From: Ancistrus triradiatus
Lineage: Eukaryota > Chordata > Actinopteri > Siluriformes > Loricariidae
Length of the DNA stretch: 64,000 bases
Assembly: GCA_025084515.1 (NCBI GenBank)
Contig: JAJAGP010000092.1
Location: forward strand, 186,001 to 250,000
Reading direction: 5' to 3'
Made by a program: the position numbers and the translations under genes. Shown in pieces: positions 25,091-37,342 of the stretch. Position 1 is the first letter of the stretch, and every line of letters begins with the position of its first letter. Under the pieces are notes generated by a model that ran no database searches, was not told the origin of the DNA, and was given only the letters and a program-made list of their open reading frames with translations.

Positions 25091-25705
25091 TATTACAGTT
25101 CTACATGAATCCACACATTTTAGAACATCAATTTAAATAATTTTAGGTTGAAACATGAGGTTTACTTAGAAGTGGATGCTACAGGATTCAGGACAAATTC
25201 AAAAGCCACTCAGCAATGGTCATTTGAACATGGCTTTCTAACTTCGTAACTGGCTTAGTTTCTAATCTTATCCATGTAGTGCTGTTTGTAATGTAACTAC
25301 TGTTGTTCTGTACAGTGTTGAGGATGAATTGTCACCTCACCACCTAAAATTAGAAAATTTTAGTAGAAAATTGAAATTTAAGTTAATGACCTTCTCTTAC
25401 AACAGCCGTGGGATGATCACAATAATCGTAACCAAACATTAATTGTACTATCAATAAATTAAACACTTTTGGGCCTGTATCACTGTTTGCTAGTTCTTTG
25501 CTGGAGACAGAGAACTTTTAGGTTTGGCGGACAGCCATTGTGTGATGTCTCATTCCTAAGTCCTTCATAAATTAGTTACAAACAATTTACTTATACGTTT
25601 GACAATTTAGTTTTACTTATACTCCTTAATAACAATAGCAATTAGTTACAGAAAAAGTAATTCAATTTGACACTGCTTTAAACTGTTATTTTTATTATAA
25701 ATTAA
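25091..25705. repeat. direct repeat, copy 2 (~620 bp)
   Basis: Second copy of the 23088-23715 repeat, with small substitutions and indels throughout, so the duplication is not recent. Similar text lies on either side (caatattttggtactgacca before; caatatttctgtactgacca after), which could be a short terminal direct repeat of an unknown element. Confidence 0.8.
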
Positions 25706-25909
25706 ATAATAACCAATATTTCTGTACTGACCAGTCAGGAACCGGTACCAATTCAGTACCATTTCTCAATACCCACCACTTTGGAGATATACCCGTGAAC
25801 CAACCATTGAGAACACTCCCATGGACCATCACAACAGAACACACCTACAATCTCAAGTCTCAACGTGCCAGAGATGAGGATCAAATCTGAGAGGCTCAGC
25901 CCTGGGAAC

Positions 25910-26399
25910 TAGGGATGCAGCGATCCGACGTTTTCAGTTCCGATACCGATATCTAAACTTTTTTAAACCATGGTTGAAGTAATAATCCATATACCTCATC
26001 ATGTGGGAGAGACTTAAGGCTTCAGTATTGACGTAAACATTAGTTTACGAACTTTGCAAAGCCACACCTAACATTAACACAGATATAAATGTACTAAATT
26101 GCAGTTTATTTTTCACTAAAATAATTTTTTTTAAATGTGCAGAACCTTGGCACAGCATTCAAATTCAAAATATAAAAAGGAGTCAAACATCTTAAACTAT
26201 ATTAATTTATCATTAACTTATCAATATGTTATTAATCAGTAATATTGTATGTTGTATTTTGCAGCGCTACCACTACCCCTTGCAACATTTGTTTTGCAAT
26301 GGTCCCAGGGATAGGCTTAATTTACCAATAACCGATCCAGCTAATTTTGTTAATATTGGGACCAATATCTGATCCTAATATCAGATCTGTGCATCCCTA
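25910..26399. mobile_element. hAT-type MITE with 8-bp target duplication
   Basis: Termini tagggatgca...tgcatcccta are inverted repeats. Flanks ctgggaac (25902-25909) and ctggaaac (26400-26407) are an 8-bp target duplication with one mismatch. It is 490 bp with no ORF. An 8-bp duplication and these ends are typical of the hAT superfamily. Confidence 0.85.
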
Positions 26400-26874
26400 C
26401 TGGAAACCAGTGCTCTACTGATGAGCCACTCAGATTCAATCTCAGCCAGTTGGCACATTAAGAATTTGCGCCCCACTGAAGACTGGTTCACGGGCAGCAA
26501 AAGTCTAGGTTGGGCTATCTCCTTATTTCAGGTTTCAGATGGGTAGGTATATCTCTGGTCTCCCAATCCATGCGAGGATGGATTCCCAAGTCTCAGTTGG
26601 GGGCTGAGGCTTAAAGAAAATTTTATGAGTTTTTTTTTTTTTTAATCTATTGGGATATTTTTTCTGTAACTCTCCAACAGCGATCCTTGGGGATGTTGTT
26701 CCTCTGTTACCATCCTCATAGCCATTTGTCGAGGCAAAATAAGCTTGGGTGGGTCTTCAACCAGGCAACTTGCCACAGTCCCAGCTCAGTGGAGCTTTTA
26801 AAATATTGTTCTAACTGTAGATGTGTAAATTCTCAGGCAAGTGTCTATTTTTATAGCCATTCCCTGACTGTCGG
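26400..26874. other. non-coding spacer, nothing recognised
   Basis: Contains a T-run and chance ORFs only. Confidence 0.4.
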
Positions 26875-27040
26875 GTTTATTTATGTTTTTCAATCGAGCA
26901 ATGTCTCAAAGCATCTTTACAAATATCTATGCACACAGCCCTAATTGAGCAAGCCAAAGGTGACAGTGGAGAGGAAAAACTCTCTAAAATGTTATGAGGA
27001 AGAAACTTTGGGAGGACCAAGGAAACTGTTCTCCTTGGAC
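26875..27040. repeat. dispersed fish repeat, copy 2
   Basis: 'tgagcaagccaaaggtgaca' and 'gaagaaactttgggaggacc' match the 24.43-24.64 kb copy. Confidence 0.6.
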
Positions 27041-27237
27041 AGTCTGGATGATATATGGAAGATTTCAACTATGTTGCTTAATTGAAAAGTAATTATAGTT
27101 TGAATAAACAGAAGCTACATAACAAATTTAGGAAAGAGAACATATTTAATTATAAATAAAATAAAATAGTTTACAGACTATAATAAAGATTTTTTCCGTG
27201 TTACCTAAGAGAATTTGACCTTTGTTTCACCACATAC

Positions 27238-27440
27238 AGGCAGTCCCCGAATTATGATGGGGATACATTCCGACAAATCATCATATACAAATACTGTATA
27301 CATCATAGCATAGCATATCTTAAACAGGTTTAAAACACTGACATTAAAGTACAGTTGGGCAAAATGCATTTATGCTTGATAGTTCCCAGACACTCTGATC
27401 AACGTAGAAATGTATAATATAAATGAAACAAATGCTTCAG
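27238..27440. repeat. 'cagtccccgaattatgatgg' element, copy 1 (partial)
   Basis: Begins caggcagtccccgaattatg and continues 'attccgacaaatcatcatat' and 'acagttgggcaaaatgcatt'. It matches the starts of longer copies at 37.34 and 59.52 kb. Likely a non-autonomous DNA transposon. Confidence 0.6.
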
Positions 27441-27528
27441 CTACATTTTGTTTCCATGCATGTCTAGGGCTGCCAATCAATGTGGCACATGTGCTTTTGT
27501 TCAAAAGAAATATTTCTTGAGGTTTTTT

Positions 27529-28044
27529 TAGCGATGCACCGATATTGAATTTCTTATGCCGATACGATAACCAATTTTTAGTACATCAACATTTTAGTAA
27601 ACCGATAATTTAACCTTTCTGCATTTCAAATACAGTTAATCATTTCAGCAATAAAATTAAATAATAATAAACAATGCAAACAGTTAAATCAGACATGACG
27701 ATTTCTGTGAACACAAGGTGCAGTTCACTCAAAGGAAAAATTATTTAATTCCATTTTATTATTATTTTTTTTTAAGTCTTGAATTGGTACAGGCAGCAAC
27801 AAGAACAATTAGGTGTATAAAACAAGCTTATGACTGAGAAGCTCCAAGAAAGAGTATAACTGCATACAACTACACAGTCAGCAACATCAGATACTTTGCT
27901 TAATGAAATATATGTAAATATATAATACATGTCGGTTATAATATCAGCTAAAACTCTAATATCAGACCGATGCCGATAACTAAAAAAAAAGAGTCCATAT
28001 ATCGGCCTATAATATATCGGCTGCCGATATATCGTGCATCACAA
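27529..28044. mobile_element. hAT-type MITE, second copy family
   Basis: Termini tagcgatgcaccgata and the near-inverse tatcgtgcatcac resemble those of the 25.9-kb MITE. The interior has 'cgataccga'-type runs near each end. Flanking T-runs could be a poly-T target duplication, but this is not decisive. No ORF. Confidence 0.65.
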
Positions 28045-28535
28045 GTTTTTTTTTCTCTCAGACTAAATTTTAGTCTTTAAGGTTGGATTTTATTATTTCA
28101 GTGAGAGATTTAAGCTCATTTCCTATAACCCTTTTCACTCATCTTTACCGCTGCCACTAATTGTGGATGGGACTGTATTTGCACGTGCATATCAGTTAAA
28201 TTCTTGCTTTAGAATAAGGAAATCAAGAAATACAAAACATTGCATGTGTTCTTTTTTCAGGACTCATGGGTAAAAACAGTCTAAATAACTATAAGGATAA
28301 ATTTATTACAAAAAATAGGCCTTTAATGTTGATGATAATACTGTTTAATATACACCCACCAAGCACTTTATTAAGTACACCTCCTTGTTTCTACACTCAT
28401 TTTATCAAGTTTATCAGTTCCACTTAAAATATAGATGCACTTCTAGTTCTACAATTACAGACTCTACAGCTCGGTTTCTCTACATACTTTGTTAGTCCCT
28501 TTACCCTGTTCTCTAATGGTCAGGACCCCCACAGG

Positions 28536-29600
28536 CAGTGTTAATTCCATTAACAAAACTATGGCAATAATATTCATAAATGACCTATTGAACCAAAACA
28601 AGACGAGCACTAAATAAAAGGTATTATTTGAAAGCGAGAACTATGACTAAATGTATTACACTTTTCATGAACGAATAAAAACTAAATAATAATGTGAAAA
28701 ACTGATAAATGGACCCTGGGGGCTTATGGGCATTAAGCCCCTGATGCTTGTAGCACAGGCCTGAATCTTTTATTCACGTTTAGTTCATCAGCGCATTATA
28801 ACATGCAAATCCTGTAGCACTGCTTCGCAATCAATGTACTTCCGATATTAGCTATTGCAGTCCATTATCATTGGCTTACGTGGGTGTTCGAATAAACATG
28901 ATCTGCAGCCTCTTTGTAGCCTCTTTGCTGAATCTATGCTGTTCGTCTAACCATTTATACAATTGGAGTTGCACGAGTTAACAAATTACTGTTAGATCAC
29001 AGCGAAATCCTATTGTGTGTACATGCTGCACTGTTTAAATTACACAAATTGCCATCTCAGTAAAATTGTCATAATGTTAATATTTTACATTTACAGCATT
29101 AGCAGACGCCCTTATCCAGAGCGACTTACAATCCAAGCAATTGTACTCAAGGACCCAACAGTGGCAGCGGGGGGATTTGAACCCTGGACCTTCTGGTCCA
29201 GAGTCCAGTACCTTACCCGCTAGGCCACCACAGTCCCATATATTGATATTAATATTAAATAACTGCTAAATGTATTTGAAGAAAAAATTGGCACTAATGC
29301 TTCAGAATTTTGGATGTAAACGTTATTAAGTGTAACTTAGCTTTTAAGCTATTGTTTATGAAAGTTAGTAATAAGCAATACCTCTAAAATAGCCAAACCT
29401 TTAAATATGACTAAAATTAGGCTACATTTTTTTTATTTAATTGACTAAAACTAGACTGAAACGTTTTTAGTTTTCATCAAGTAAAACTAAACTAAAACTA
29501 ACAATAATTAAATGACTAAAATGTTACTAAAATTCATATAAATTTTAGTCAAACTTGCTAAAACTAAATCTAAATCAAAAACAGCTGCCAAAATTAACTA
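28536..29600. mobile_element. hAT-like non-autonomous element nested in the foldback
   Basis: Interrupts the foldback left arm. Exact 8-bp flanks CCCACAGG (28528-28535 and 29601-29608) mark the insertion. Ends are cagtgttaatt and, at the right, the decayed inverse aaattaacta. The interior is rich in 'actaaaactaa' motifs near the right end. No transposase frame. It contains a SINE. Confidence 0.8.
29087..29236 (-). mobile_element. tRNA-derived SINE, minus orientation
   Basis: Read on the minus strand it has a tRNA-like head: A-box-like TGGCCTAGCGG and B-box-like GGTTCAAATCC, then the shared tail ending in 'gcgtctgctaatgctgtaaa'-type sequence. An internal deletion distinguishes it from the copies at 30.08 and 58.76 kb. 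Confidence 0.75.
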
Positions 29601-30082
29601 CCCACAGGACCCCACAGATCAGGTACTATTTGGGTGGTGGATCAAACACAGCATGTGACACTGATGTGGTGGTCGTATGTTAGGGTGTGTTGTGCTAATA
29701 TGAGTGGATCAAACACAGAAGAGTGCTACTGGAGCTTTTAAACATCTCAGTCCATCAGTTAAAAATGTCCAGCCACCAGCATCCTGTAGGCAGCATCCTG
29801 TGAGCACTGATGAAGGCTTAGAGGATGACTAACACAAACTGTGCAACAACAGATGAGCTACGGTCTGTGACTTTACATATACAAGGTGGAGCAGCATGGT
29901 AGATGTGTGTAAGAAGTGTGCACAATGAGTGCACACAGTGTATAAAAACTCCAGCAGCACTGCTGTGTCTGATACCACCACTCATACCAGCACAACACAC
30001 ATTAACCACCAGTGATGAGAATGATCCACCACTCGAATAGTACCTGTGGGGGACCTGACCATTGGAGGACAGAGTAAAGACT

Positions 30083-30274
30083 GACTGTGGTAGCGATTAA
30101 GGTACTGGACTATAGACCAGAAGGTCCAGGGTTCAAATCCCACCTCTCGCAAGCTGCCCCCGTTGGGTCCTTGAGCAAGACCCTTAACCCACAATTGCTT
30201 GGATTGTAAGATTGTACCAATTGCAAGTTGCTCTGGATAAGGGCATCTGCTAAATGCTGTAAATGTAAATGTAA
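30083..30274 (+). mobile_element. tRNA-derived SINE, plus orientation
   Basis: Starts gactgtggtagcgattaagg; B-box-like ggttcaaatcc; tail 'gctctggataagggcatctg ctaaatgctg' then a short (taaatg)n end. It lies within the right arm of the 28.35-kb foldback, so it inserted after the foldback. Confidence 0.75.
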
Positions 30275-30559
30275 AGAGGACTAACAAAGTGTTGAGAAAC
30301 ATATGGACTACAGTCTGTAATGGTAGAACTACAATGTACACCTATATTTTAAGTTGAACTCATGAATGGACAATGCGTGTAGAAACAAGGTGTACCTAAT
30401 AAAGTGATCGGTGAGTGTAAATCGCAGCTCACAAAGAAGGTAAATGGACAAACAAAATTAAACACACCCGTCTTGTGACTACAAGTCCTGTGAATAATCA
30501 CCACAAACCACAAACGACTCGCTTTATGCCTTGCATTTTAAATAACGTGAACTGATGCC

Positions 30560-31800
30560 AATGCACATGCATATCAGGTACATTCCGCAGAAAGATAAGG
30601 GGAAAACGAGCAAAAACATTTCCAAAAGTTCTACTGGTTCTGGTGCATGAACGTTTGGATTGCTCGCTGCTGATATTGTTACGACAAACGATGCTGAACG
30701 GACGAGCGGCTCAGAAGAGGGAGAGGTGTGAATTTCAAACAATTATTCCATCTGCCAAAGCTGCGCGTCTGACAAAAGCAAAAAAAAAAAAAAAAAAAAA
30801 GAGTCCGTTTGCAGAGGTAACGGGAAGCAACGAGCTGAAAACACGAAAACGCAAACAAGCGAGACGGTACCAACGGCGCCTAGTGCAAGACGCGAAAATG
30901 AAACGAAATGACGAGCTGCCAGCAGAAAGAAAAGCGTAACGCTACACTAAACACGTCGTTAGCATGCAAAACAGGCTGGCTAATAGCACCCATGCACCTA
31001 GGGACATGGATGTGCAGCCAAACATCTGCAAGCCTGATCGCACAGGAGCAACACGTCGCTAAAGACTTCTCACAGCAAATGCATCACAACCAAACGAATG
31101 TGCAGACAAGAAAAGCAGGCCGTTTTACCTATGCATCCATGTTTTTTAGATTTGGGACAGAGATGAGGGCGGGGCCTGCTACACTCCCCTTCCTTGCCCC
31201 TCGGATCATATGCCCCCTTGTTCTGCGCGCTGCTCTCCAGTCCTTAGCTGCGCCTCATACAAGCGCTTCAGCCTTTATGTTCACTACTCAACATGCTTAG
31301 CTTAGATTTGTCCTGTTTGATGCGATGTCAAACTCCATTTCACCCGACCTGTTTTTTATTTATTGGCGGCTAAAATATTTTTGGACTGTCTGTTTTTTTT
31401 TTCCCCTTTTCCTTTTTTTTAAGGGGGAACAGAAAAACGAGTGACGTGTGAGCGCCTAACATCGGCCGTTTTTCCCGGCGTTTGGAACACTTCCGTTCAG
31501 TGCGACTGCGTCATTTGTTTAGCCGCTCGTTATCCTGCTGCTTTAAATTAACATGACAGTAACTTGATTTTAAAAAACGATGTATTTATTATTATAGTTC
31601 CTGTCAAATTCCTCCTCCACTCTACTCGTTAAGGTAACGACAAAAAGTGTTTTGTGTGGACCGGCTGCTAACGGAGCCGCAGCTCACCCATCCATCAGCT
31701 GTGTAAAGCGATAACCTACACGGTTATTTACTTTGCTTTCACCCTGTCCACACCGTTGTATGTGCGGTGCTGTGGAATGTGCGGTGTGTGTTGTGCCAGA
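30560..31800. promoter_or_regulatory. CpG-rich block, candidate znf865 promoter/first exon
   Basis: CpG frequency rises well above the flanks, with a GC box (gggcggggcc near 31169) and few repeats. It lies upstream of znf865, 12 kb from its ATG. A minus-strand donor-like site (cataG|GTAAAA, exon end near 31129) could end a non-coding first exon; this is inference. An ORF of 98 codons at 30643-30939 (plus) is Lys/Arg-rich only because of a poly-A run and GC-rich sequence, and I do not call it a gene. Confidence 0.45.
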
Positions 31801-32009
31801 GATGTGTCGGAGATGTAAACAGCAGTGGCCATTTTATTACTGCTTGACAGCCATAAGTGAAAGCCTGTGTCCGCATCAAAATGGCTGCCTGCTTATTGGC
31901 ACCATTTCTGTCCAGGTGGACACTGACTACACCAACATTACGGTGGAGAGACGGACGTGCCGTGTACCGTTTCTGCAAATCATATGAAAGACCAACACTA
32001 CGTCGATTT

Positions 32010-32045
32010 TATATATATATATAAAATGTGTATATAAAATATATA

Positions 32046-32093
<48 letters not shown>
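32010..32093. repeat. (TA)n microsatellite
   Basis: Long, slightly interrupted TA tract. Confidence 0.95.
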
Positions 32094-32096
<3 letters not shown>

Positions 32097-32099
32097 AAG

Positions 32100-32432
32100 T
32101 ACAGTTTAGCTGTCCCTGAGTGAGATGATGCCGGTCAGGGGATAACCCCATGTGTTTGTTCATTAATCCTGTCAAGGGTCACGGGAAAGTTGGTGCCTGA
32201 CTGGCGGCACATGGCACATGGCTGGAACAACCCTAGACAATGTGCCAATCCATCATGGGGCACACACACGTACACTAAGGGCACTTTAGAAACAGCAATT
32301 AACCTAACACGTGTTTGAAATGTGGGATAAAACTTGATTAAACCCACAGGAATGCAGGGAGAACATGCAAATTCCACACAGGCAGAGTCTGTGAAGCTAC
32401 AGTGCTAACTGCTGCACTGCCATGCCACCCAC
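32100..32432 (-). mobile_element. SINE-like repeat
   Basis: Minus-strand reading of 'gcagggagaacatgcaaattc cacacagg' and a tRNA-like head near 32385-32430 (gcaqcagttagcact-type) matches the general form of fish tRNA-derived SINEs. The ends are not clear. Confidence 0.5.
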
Positions 32433-32499
32433 CCCCATGTGTTGCAACAGCGAACCCTGATGGATGGGTGTACCACATTTGTCTTCAATGGGACACCCT

Positions 32500-32825
32500 A
32501 TCAGCCCTCCTCCCTGATCATCACATCACTTTCCTGGTGCTTGTCCTGCCAAATGCGGGGTCCGCCCACTGCCACTCAATGTGACTGAGAATACTCCATC
32601 TGTCTGTTGCCAGAGACCACACTCAAACCAGGCCAATTTAGTGTAATCAATTAACATAACTTGGATGTCTTTGGACTGTGGGAGGGAGTAATCCCATGCG
32701 GACACGGAGAGGACATGCAGACTTCACACAGAAAAGACCCAGGCTGCTCTACCCTGGGATTGAACCCAGGACCTTCTTGCTGTGAGGTGGCGATGCTACC
32801 CACCGAGCCACCGTGACTCCCCCTC
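32500..32825 (-). mobile_element. DANA/Mermaid-like SINE, minus orientation
   Basis: Minus strand: head ggtggctcggtgggtagcat, B-box-like GGTTCAATCCC, body 'cacacagaaaagac' inverse, conserved 'cagtccaaagacatcc', and a tail shared with 60655-60985 (gagtggcagtgggcggaccc, and an atgatga end). This head-body order is that of the zebrafish DANA and fish Mermaid SINEs. Confidence 0.75.
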
Positions 32826-33269
32826 CTCCTCCCATATAAAGACATAAAATAATCAGGGGGGAACAGTTTGAATGTGTTTGGTGAAATGATATGTTATTAT
32901 TAGGACACACTCACACTAGGCCATCCGTACGCATCTAGTTTGATCACATACAAGTTCTTACATGTGCAGCAGGAGTAGCTGAAAATGACTGCATTGCATA
33001 ATTAAAAATCTATAAGGCGTATTAAAGCATTGTGTGTCAGCACACCCAAAACAATTCCAAAAACAAAAATAAAGTAAGTATAACCATGAAGTTCATTATG
33101 CCGTGCAAGCACGTATGTAAAGTAGTATTGTGATGATGTAAGTGTGCTTGGGCCCAGTTTGTATAAGCGCAATGTGAGCGCAGGCCAGTGCAGACGTGGG
33201 GAGGAATGATAATTGTACTCTGGCACTGTACAAGGCGACCGGCCATAGTGTAAGTACGCCTTTAATTTC

Positions 33270-33310
33270 GCTTCTATAAGGCGCTCTGGATAAGGGCGTC
33301 TGCTGAATGA
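33270..33310 (+). repeat. SINE tail fragment
   Basis: 'gcgctctggataagggcgtc tgctgaatga' matches the 3' tail of the SINE at 30.08 kb. The head is absent. Confidence 0.6.
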
Positions 33311-35111
33311 TCACATCCAGTGATCGTAGTACTTTCTCGGCTGATGGGGATCCTCATGTCATGGTCATGGGCAAAAGTTTTCTGGAAGCAAAAAAAAAAA
33401 TGCTTTCCTAACTGGCAGTCCACACACCTATAACCTCACAATCTTTAATCTTTCAAAGTTTAATATTGAAGTCTTTTTAAGCAGTGGTGATAAATTGGCA
33501 TAATACAAAACAATAACAACAAAAGACAGCATTTTCATCAGTTGACTTTATTTTACAAAGTGAATTGTTACAATTATATTTTTCCTTATATTTATCGAAG
33601 AGGGACATAACGTGCTTAATAAAACAATAGGGTTTGACTGGATTTTTGACCAAAGCTCCATTTGGTTGTTTTCTGGTACAATCTCCTATAAATTCAGTAG
33701 TACATTTTAAAGTTATTTAATCAGAGTCATTTTTTTTCATACCGCATGATTTTAAAACAGGATGTGAAAGGCAGAAAACCACCTATTAACGATTAAAATT
33801 GGTTTGTAAAGTTAATAGATTGGAGTTATATTTTGGCTTACACAAAAATGCCAGATCGAATCATTCTTTAAGGTTTCTTGACAATGTGTGGGAAAACACT
33901 GAGTCTACTTTAGAGTTTTCTACTTAGAGTGGTATTCATGGCTTATATTGAATATAATTTGATTATACTCCAGATGCCATAAAACTATCAAAGGCATAGG
34001 ACAGCACAACTGATGGTATATTAATCTTGCAGTTTTAGATAAAACATTTCATAAAAACTTACAATTATGGCTTGTGGGTACAAAACTGAACAGACATTGC
34101 TACAGACCTTTTAAGACAAATGCTAAATTAATTTAGCTATTCTAATATTCCCTGAAATAAACATTCAAACAGCTGAAATTTAATAAAATCAAACTATTAT
34201 TCATTTACATACACACGATGACATCATATCAACCCTACTGTGATGTCATTGCCACAATGACACTGGCAAGCTTCTTTAGGATGGTCACACTATGACATCA
34301 CACTAAGGAATGTTTGAATGCACTCATTAGGATGCACTGAGAATTAGTAAATAATGAGTGCCTCTGTTTGTGCTTGTATTTTGTACTTATAATGGCAAAT
34401 AATCGAATAAGAAAGATATCTAAAAACAAGTTAACACTAAAACCACAGAAGAAAATATCACCATCATAATAAGAAGATAATCAGTAATCATAACAGCAAG
34501 AATAAATATAGCCAATAACCAGAATATTAACTGTCATAGTAATGACAATAACAAACACATATGTATAAGAGAGTCTGTAGGAAGATTGTCTCTGATTTGT
34601 TTATATTTCCTAAAAATCCATTTTCGTCCGTGTCAGAAAGGAATGTAGTCTACTGCCACCACATGAGGAACTTCTTTCACTCCTGTGTCGTCAAAATAGT
34701 AGGCAATTTACCCCAAACTGCTTATTCTGGGAGACATAATTACATTTTAAACGACTATCTACTACTAAAATATTCACCAGTACCTGCAGTAAGATTTAAA
34801 AATCTTTCCCACAAGTAAAGTAAGAATGAGCTGATAATGAATCTAAATCTGGTTTACAGGTAACCATTACCTCACACTTTGCTTCTAGCACAAGTTTAAT
34901 ATTGTAGTCTATGTACATTAATGTTTTACTGTCATCAGTGTTCTCTAAATCACAATGAATAAACCGTGCGTAGGCAATGTACCACTGACACACATGTAGT
35001 ATAGCCCTTAATGTTGATAAGCATTATTGATTATGATATAAGGTGTGATGCTGTTCATTGCTGGATGAAAGCAGATACAGTAGAAAATTCCAAACGTGTG
35101 AGCTGATTTAC
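33311..35111. other. non-coding DNA, nothing recognised
   Basis: AT-rich with no domain-bearing ORF and few repeats. The least repetitive intergenic stretch in the window. Confidence 0.5.
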
Positions 35112-36422
35112 AATGGTGCTTGAAAGTCTGTGAACCCATTGTCAGTGTTCTATATTTCTGCGTATTTAGGACCTAGAAATCATCAGATCAGATTCACAGA
35201 AGTCATACACAATGAGAACCCAACTAGATAAATGAGACAAAAATATTATAATTTATTATTTATTTATTGAGGAAAATATGATGTATCTGTGAGTGGCAAA
35301 ATTAAGTGAAACTTCAGTTTCTAACGTGACCCCCTTGTTTTTTTAAATTTATTTATTTTATTTCAATTTTAATTTAACCAGGCGAGTCATTCACAACTGA
35401 CTCTTATTTACAATGGCAGCCTGGCAAGTAGTAACCTTGTGCAGCAGTAACTGTATGTTTCCATTTAGTTGATTAGTTGATGAGTCCTGCACTTCGGCTT
35501 GGAGGAATTTTAGCCCATTCCTCTGTACAGAACAGCTTCAGCTCTGGGATTGGGACTTCTCACCTGAACTGTTTCCACAACATTTCTGTTTTATTAAGAT
35601 CAGGACTTTGACTCGGCCATTCCAAAACATTAACTTTAGTCTTTTTTAAACATTCTGGGTAGAACAGCTTGATGGCAAGCCACTCTAGCCCAGATGAAGC
35701 AAAACAGGCCCAAATTATGATACCACCGCCACCATGTTTCACGTATAGGGTGTGATCGCTAACCGTGCCCAGTTTTTATGCTGGAATGCAGTGTGTTTCT
35801 TTCTCTAGATTCTAATTGTTCTTGTTTAAACCAAAAAGTTATGGCTTGTCCATGTGCCACGTGATGGGCAATGTTCTTTTTGGAGAGCAATGGCTTTCTC
35901 CGTGCAACCTTACTATGCATGCCATTGTTGTACAGTGTTCTCCAGACTCATAAACATTAACATTGTGAGAATCACATCAAAATGTTAAAGGTGCTTTTAG
36001 CTTTTAGCAGTTACCTCGGGTTCCTTTGTGACCTAGTGGACTCTTATACAGCTTAAAATTGGACTGAGTAACAATGGTCTTGATTTACTACTTGATTTTT
36101 CTACACAGAGTGTGTATTGTTGGGGTCAGAACTCTTTAGAGATAGTTTTGTAACCCCTTCCAGTCTGATTGAAAACAGCTGACTAATTTTATTTTCAAAT
36201 TCACTGCTAATCCTAGAGGTTCACATCCTTTCGCCACTCACAGCTATGCAACATTGGATCATTTTCCTTATTAAGGAATGACAAAGTATATCTACTATTT
36301 TTGTCCCATATGTTTAATTCGATTCCATTTTCTCTTTTATTACTTTTTAAGAGAATCTCATAATGTTTTAGGTCATACGTATGCAGAAATATATACAATT
36401 ATAAAGGTTTCACAAACGTTTC
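35112..36422 (-). pseudogene. Tc1/mariner element, family B, old and decayed
   Basis: Left end tggtgcttgaaagtctgtga; right end decayed (aaaggtttcacaaacgtttc). Minus-strand fragments read KHGGGGIIIWACFASSGLEW and further on 'VNVLEWPSQSPDLN', which includes the second-half catalytic motif (35560-35742). An extra AT-rich 100-bp segment (35331-35440) interrupts the left side. Many stops; clearly dead. Confidence 0.75.
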
Positions 36423-36829
36423 ATTGTTTTTGTGTGTGTTCCCCACGTTCAGTCATCACCGTCATAGCGCTGACACATGGCATTAGGGAGACAGCAACAC
36501 ATGTTTTTTTATTTGCAAGCTCATCTGAGCGCCTGTGCACACCTGAACTAAATTATGATTAGTGACCATCCTTACCAAGACCCCTTCCACACATGCACTT
36601 TTGCTAGTAATTTACCGGGTAGGTGTTATGCATGAACGTGACCTAGAGCAATTTATGTGTATGAAACCTACAACAACTGCAGAGAAATGAGCAGGTTAGA
36701 TACATGCTGCTGATATAACCTGAGACAGGTGGGTTAATGCATTAACACAAAGATAACAGGAGGATAGCTTTGACATTTACTAATACAGCCTAGCAGCTCA
36801 TTTGACTCAGAAGTGAAAGCCAGCTACTT

Positions 36830-36975
36830 TAAATAGCAATTCCTGAGGACCTGGGTTCGAACAATGTGAATGCTGTGTGGTGTGTTTGCTGGGCCCTGCA
36901 ATGGAATGGCGATTCATGCAGGGAACATGTTCACCTGCACTTGATCAATTCCAGGACTCTGACCAGGATAGGTTT
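36830..36975 (+). mobile_element. SINE-like fragment
   Basis: Contains a B-box-like gggttcgaac and 'gtgtgtttgctgggccctgc', as in degenerate tRNA-derived SINEs. Partial. Confidence 0.35.
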
Positions 36976-37342
36976 GATCAAGATGGGAAATTAATATAGG
37001 CTACATTATGAGATAAGATTTCTGGACATGTATTTGTTAAGTGACGTGGAGTACAAAAGTAGTGTTTATAAGATGGCACCAGGTTGGACTTGGAAGTGTG
37101 TCTGTAAAAAACATTACAATTATATACTACATGCAAAATGAATCCAAAATAGTAGAAAAGTATGCAAAAAGGAGATGATTCAAACATGTATAAAGACAAC
37201 TAAGTACTTTTTTGAGATTCAGGTGCTGCTTAGATTTTTTTTCTAAGATGCTAAATAGCTTGAGGAAGGTCCACAGTCCCAGTCCGAGCAATAACAGGCT
37301 ACCTCTGTTGGGCATTTCAGGAAGACCCATAACCTCTCAATT

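Larger units (their letters stand above)
28353..30417. mobile_element. large foldback element with TA target site, interrupted
   Basis: The left arm (acacccaccaagcacttta then cacctccttgtttctacact) and right arm (gtagaaacaaggtgtaccta then gatcggtgagtgt) are inverted copies, each beside TA. Inner segments also pair: 'tgtgttgtgctaatatgagt' against 'actcataccagcacaacaca'. It carries no transposase. A hAT-type element and a SINE are inserted inside. A second copy lies at 53.05-54.81 kb. Confidence 0.8.

Noticed and set aside
29085..30275. tRNA genes suggested by A- and B-box sequences
   Set aside because: The heads lack a full cloverleaf and carry SINE bodies and tails shared by several copies.
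30643..30939. 98-codon plus-strand ORF rich in Lys and Arg
   Set aside because: Its basic stretch comes from a poly-A run; there is no domain, and it sits in a CpG-rich promoter-like block where long ORFs occur by chance.
31733..31987. 84-codon plus-strand ORF with several Cys pairs
   Set aside because: Cys spacing fits no finger or knot family, there are no splice sites, and the minus strand is equally open.
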